From NCBI GenBank assembly GCA_049669185.1, contig JBATKF010000276.1:1-8541 (forward strand): a stretch of DNA of 8,541 nucleotides, written 5' to 3'. The stretch comes from Thiosocius sp049669185. Its GTDB lineage: Bacteria; Pseudomonadota; Gammaproteobacteria; Chromatiales; Chromatiaceae. The notes beneath the pieces were generated by a model. The model saw only the letters and a program-made list of their open reading frames with translations, was not told the origin of the DNA and ran no database searches. A program made the position numbers and the translations under genes. Positions 5,593 through 8,541 of the stretch are shown here, in pieces (the stretch's first letter is position 1; each line of letters begins with the position of its first letter).

Positions 5593-8166
5593 TCAGTCTG
5601 ATTTGGCAACAGCGTCGTGCGCGAGGTTCGAAGCTGATAGCAGCATGGGAGCGGTCTGCCCGGCGAGCACTGCACGTAGCATTGGTTTGCGCCCGCTCGG
5701 CTCAAGTTCAATGTGGAAGGGATGCCAGCCCGGCTCGAGGCCCAACGCCATGAATGCTTCAGAATCGCTGGGTCGTATTTCTTGATCCAGAAGTAACCGA
5801 TCATGTACCCGTACCTGCAAACGGCCTTGGCTGCGAAGCATCAATTGATAAGTGCCTGGTTCTTCAACCTTCAAATAACCGCTCAATCGTATCCTGACGG
5901 GAGGCGGCCCATCACCATCTAATGCCTTAAGACGTCCGCCTAGCTTTTCGATTGGTAGCTCGGTTACCCCTCCCTGAGCGTCATGGACTGACGCCAACAG
6001 ACCCGCCGCCCATGACGGCGACAGGGTGGATGCAGGCAGGCGTTCTGGTGGGCTGATACTGATCGGCAACGGGACAGAACGCACAGCTTTCCCGTCGGGG
6101 AAAACGGCTCGGACATAGACATTTACCTCGCCGATACCGAGTGCATTGGCAGGCATGGACAAGCGCCAGCGGCCTTCGTCGACGTCTGATGATGCAAGCA
6201 ACTGATGGCCGCGGCGCAACTCAACCATATGCGCGCCAGCTGCATGACCGCTGACAACGAGCCTTTTTTCATAGGCTACGTCACCGGGAGTTTTCTCAAT
6301 GTCGATTCGCCTTTCTTCGTTGAGCACAGAAATGACAGTACGATAGACCGAACGTGTTTCAATCGGACTGTTTTCAACTGTAACGATTCGCAGTTCATGG
6401 CCGCCGTCCTCCACCTCGCGACTGTCCCAGACGATTGGATCACCAGCTTCGACAGTCGCCAAATGCTGCCCATCAATCCAAAGCTCGACTTCCCCCAGCC
6501 GAGTGCCGTGCGCTGGCTGTAACTCCGGTTCGATACTAACGATCCCGGACCACGGCCTTGCGGGATCGGGCGTCCGCAGGCCGATTCGGGCGAACTTCGC
6601 GAATGGCCGGGTCAAGGGGTCACCAACGATGATCAACTGATAGGGCATCTGGACGCTTTGATAGAATGCCTCGGCCAACGAACTACCATCAGCGTAATAG
6701 GCATGCAGCATCGGGACCGGGAACTTCTCCTGGAACGCGAAGGGTTCGGCAACGGCACCGCTCGAGCCCGCTGCGCCGTGGCGCAAGAAGGCGGTCAATT
6801 TGGTCTGGCTAGCCTTATCGAAGTGACCACCGAAGCTGGTTAAAGATTCGGCGATGGCCCCAGGTAACATCTGGCTTCGCGACTTTTTCCATTTGAATTG
6901 CTTTGTCCCAACGACAGCCCCGATGACATCATCATGATCTATCGGGAGGATGCCATTCTGGCCCTTATCCCTAGGACCCAAAATGACCGCCTTGCGGCTA
7001 CGACGGGCAAGTTCCTCCACCGTGGTCGGAAACAGCGGCTGCCGGGTGTCTGAGCGAACGTTACGGTTTTCCAATAGGTACACGGTACCATCTGGTGCCG
7101 TGCCGTCACTTGCAACAGCGCGACCTAGGTAGTTGCGGATCTCCGGTATCGAATTGCCGCGCACCCCTGTGTAGGCGAGAAAAGTCGAGAGGTAGTATTG
7201 ATCCAGCACATCGTCCGGCTTCCAGAAAGCCAGATCGCTATTTGACCAAACGTAGCGATGCCGGAATCCATGGGTGATTTCGAACGGACCAAAAGCCTTT
7301 TCCATTCGCTCAAGCAACGCCTCAAATTCGGGCCGACCGCGCAATGATGCTAGCTTTCGATCTCGTCGAGTGCGGAGACTGTTAGCCCATCCTCGATCCA
7401 TGGCCTCATTCAGGCTTCTCAGTGCCTGGTCTGGCTGACCCGCTATGGCCTCGGCGCCTGCAAGCTGATACCAGTGCTCTGCTTCGCGGGGCTCATAATC
7501 GACCAACTCCTGATAGCTCTTGAGTGCCTGCGAATATTTCTTCTCCCGAAGTTCCGCAGCAGCCTTCTTCGTCAATCGCTTGATTTCCTTCTGAATCGAG
7601 CGTACTTCTTTGGCGCTTGATGCGGTCGCCCGGCGCATCGGCCCGGCGAACTCGTTGAAATAGTGGCTAATGCCCAGATAGCCAACGTCGCCTGCCATCA
7701 CACGACGAGAGAAAAAAGTGAGACTGGTCAGTGAGGCGACCCGTCCACGGTAACGGTTGCGTGGCAGCTTGTGGGCTTTTACGTCGCTACTGAAATCGAC
7801 GCCGTATGGGAAGTCCGCTGAGTAGGCTATCAGGTCTATCGTCGTATCCATACGATGCTCTACCAAGTAGTCTTGGATCGGTTGCCAGATCTTTCTACGA
7901 AACTCTTCAATGGGAAGGGCGCCTACCGAGGGAACGTTTTCGAGGTGCAGCAGGTGGGTCTGAGGAATCTCGCGCAATCTCATGTACTCGTTCGCCACGA
8001 GTTGAGATAATGGTGAGGCAGCATTTACGACGACTAGCGTCGTCTCGCTGCTACCACCCGCGTTGCTTATGTTCCATAACGTCGAACAGTAAAGCACCGC
8101 CCAAAGAGGCCACCCAAGCCTGCTGCCGCTTTCCACGTTGGCGGTGAGTCCCCACAATCTGAACAT
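5593..8166 (-). CDS. Exported TIGR03790-family protein with TPR-like insertion and C-terminal PA14-like domain, 857 aa
   Basis: From ATG 8166, residues 1-36 form a signal peptide, with a hydrophobic core at 17-33 and probable cleavage after SNA36. The TIGR03790 region opens with TTLVVVNAASPLSQLVANEYMR (42-63) followed by REIP. It resumes at about 295-522 with LTSFGG (442-447), HGAAGSSGAVAEP (463-475), YYADGSSLAEAFYQS (490-504) and IVGDPLTRPF (513-522). Between the halves, residues about 183-289 are a charged helical stretch carrying one or two TPR-like repeats (KKYSQALKSYQELVDYEP; GQPDQALRSLNEAM). Residues about 530-700 look like beta-rich Ig-type domains. Residues about 715-850 resemble PA14 (GYLKVEEPGTYQLMLRSQG), often a carbohydrate-binding fold. 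TIGR03790 proteins are described as confined to exosortase-carrying bacteria and have no known function. Parts resemble gingipain-type C25 peptidases, but I see no assured Cys-His dyad. There is no PEP-CTERM tail. A TTG start at 8226 is possible but gives a poorer signal peptide. Confidence 0.75.
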   Translation of the reverse strand: MFRLWGLTANVESGSRLGWPLWAVLYCSTLWNISNAGGSSETTLVVVNAASPLSQLVANEYMRLREIPQTHLLHLENVPSVGALPIEEFRRKIWQPIQDYLVEHRMDTTIDLIAYSADFPYGVDFSSDVKAHKLPRNRYRGRVASLTSLTFFSRRVMAGDVGYLGISHYFNEFAGPMRRATASSAKEVRSIQKEIKRLTKKAAAELREKKYSQALKSYQELVDYEPREAEHWYQLAGAEAIAGQPDQALRSLNEAMDRGWANSLRTRRDRKLASLRGRPEFEALLERMEKAFGPFEITHGFRHRYVWSNSDLAFWKPDDVLDQYYLSTFLAYTGVRGNSIPEIRNYLGRAVASDGTAPDGTVYLLENRNVRSDTRQPLFPTTVEELARRSRKAVILGPRDKGQNGILPIDHDDVIGAVVGTKQFKWKKSRSQMLPGAIAESLTSFGGHFDKASQTKLTAFLRHGAAGSSGAVAEPFAFQEKFPVPMLHAYYADGSSLAEAFYQSVQMPYQLIIVGDPLTRPFAKFARIGLRTPDPARPWSGIVSIEPELQPAHGTRLGEVELWIDGQHLATVEAGDPIVWDSREVEDGGHELRIVTVENSPIETRSVYRTVISVLNEERRIDIEKTPGDVAYEKRLVVSGHAAGAHMVELRRGHQLLASSDVDEGRWRLSMPANALGIGEVNVYVRAVFPDGKAVRSVPLPISISPPERLPASTLSPSWAAGLLASVHDAQGGVTELPIEKLGGRLKALDGDGPPPVRIRLSGYLKVEEPGTYQLMLRSQGRLQVRVHDRLLLDQEIRPSDSEAFMALGLEPGWHPFHIELEPSGRKPMLRAVLAGQTAPMLLSASNLAHDAVAKSD

Positions 8167-8541
8167 CGTTGCGCTATTTGATTGGCCGCATGGCCATGTT
8201 ATTCCAGCTTGGTTCCGAACAACCAATATAGTAGCTTGGCATCACAGTGACGATCGCGACAATGGTGTACTGGGGCTTTCTCCGATCGCGCTGATGATCT
8301 AGCTGTTTGCCCCGCAGCGAGAGAACCGGGCATGCCTGTCGGTTTTCTGGCTTTTTTGTTGTCTGCTGCCGTTCCTGATGGCCAGCGGAGTTAGTCTCCA
8401 TTAGCTAAAGCTTAAAGGCAGCTTTTCGTAGGTAGCACCGCTGGGCGACACATCAGCAAGGCGACCGCTTGGCCCTGAAGCTGACAAGTGACATCCTGCG
8501 GCTAACGGCAGTTCATGGCCGGTTGCACGCATCCAGTTGTG
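8167..8541. other. Right-edge non-coding stretch with a possible third repeat relative
   Basis: No frame here encodes a recognisable protein. The stretch upstream of the TIGR03790 gene lacks a clear promoter or ribosome-binding site. TGGCC-GCAT-GGCCA (8183-8196) is a small hairpin 17 bases before the start codon. From 8407, AAAGCT, TAAAGGC and AGCTTTT form a hairpin closely resembling the end of repeat copy B. The sequence after it (TCAGCAAGGCGACCGCTTGG) has the style of degenerate intergenic repeats, but I cannot align it confidently beyond about 30 bases. Confidence 0.35.

Noticed and set aside
8174..8401. 75-codon minus-strand open frame upstream of the TIGR03790 gene
   Set aside because: It overlaps the TIGR03790 5' end and has no recognisable domain, no supporting ribosome-binding site and shadow-like composition.

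Overview
The window reads as a chromosomal stretch from a proteobacterium, most likely gammaproteobacterial. The basis is a YecA/UPF0149-type SEC-C protein, a lipoprotein-type alpha/beta hydrolase, a TIGR03790-family protein (a family known from exosortase-carrying bacteria) and moderate-to-high GC. The taxonomic guess is weak. There are no rRNA, tRNA or CRISPR features and no intact mobile element.

Layout: positions 1-342 are apparently non-coding, with a candidate extended -10 promoter. Positions 343-948 (+) encode a small 2OG-Fe(II) oxygenase that looks AT-richer than its surroundings. It converges on a lipoprotein-type serine hydrolase at 1018-2082 (-). Upstream of the hydrolase lies about 470 bases of non-coding, repeat-bearing DNA with a 12-bp perfect inverted repeat and copy A of a dispersed repeat. 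This is followed by the C-terminal remnant of a Fic-family gene (2554-2751, -). A complete AAA+ ATPase with a C-terminal winged helix follows (2987-4171, -), with a sigma70-like promoter overlaid by a palindrome. A UPF0149/SEC-C protein is transcribed divergently (4387-5109, +). Then comes another gene-poor stretch of about 480 bases holding copy B of the dispersed repeat, in the opposite orientation to copy A, and a weak terminator. The largest gene (5593-8166, -) is an exported TIGR03790-family protein with a TPR-like insertion and a C-terminal PA14-like domain. The right edge is non-coding and may hold a third, degenerate relative of the repeat.

The genes do not form an operon. Each stands alone, separated by repeat-laden DNA and a broken gene, which suggests an accessory, rearranged region. 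I see no convincing new multi-gene defence or biosynthetic system. The most notable items are the unusual architecture of the TIGR03790 protein, the operator-like palindrome of the ATPase gene, and the dispersed repeat family.
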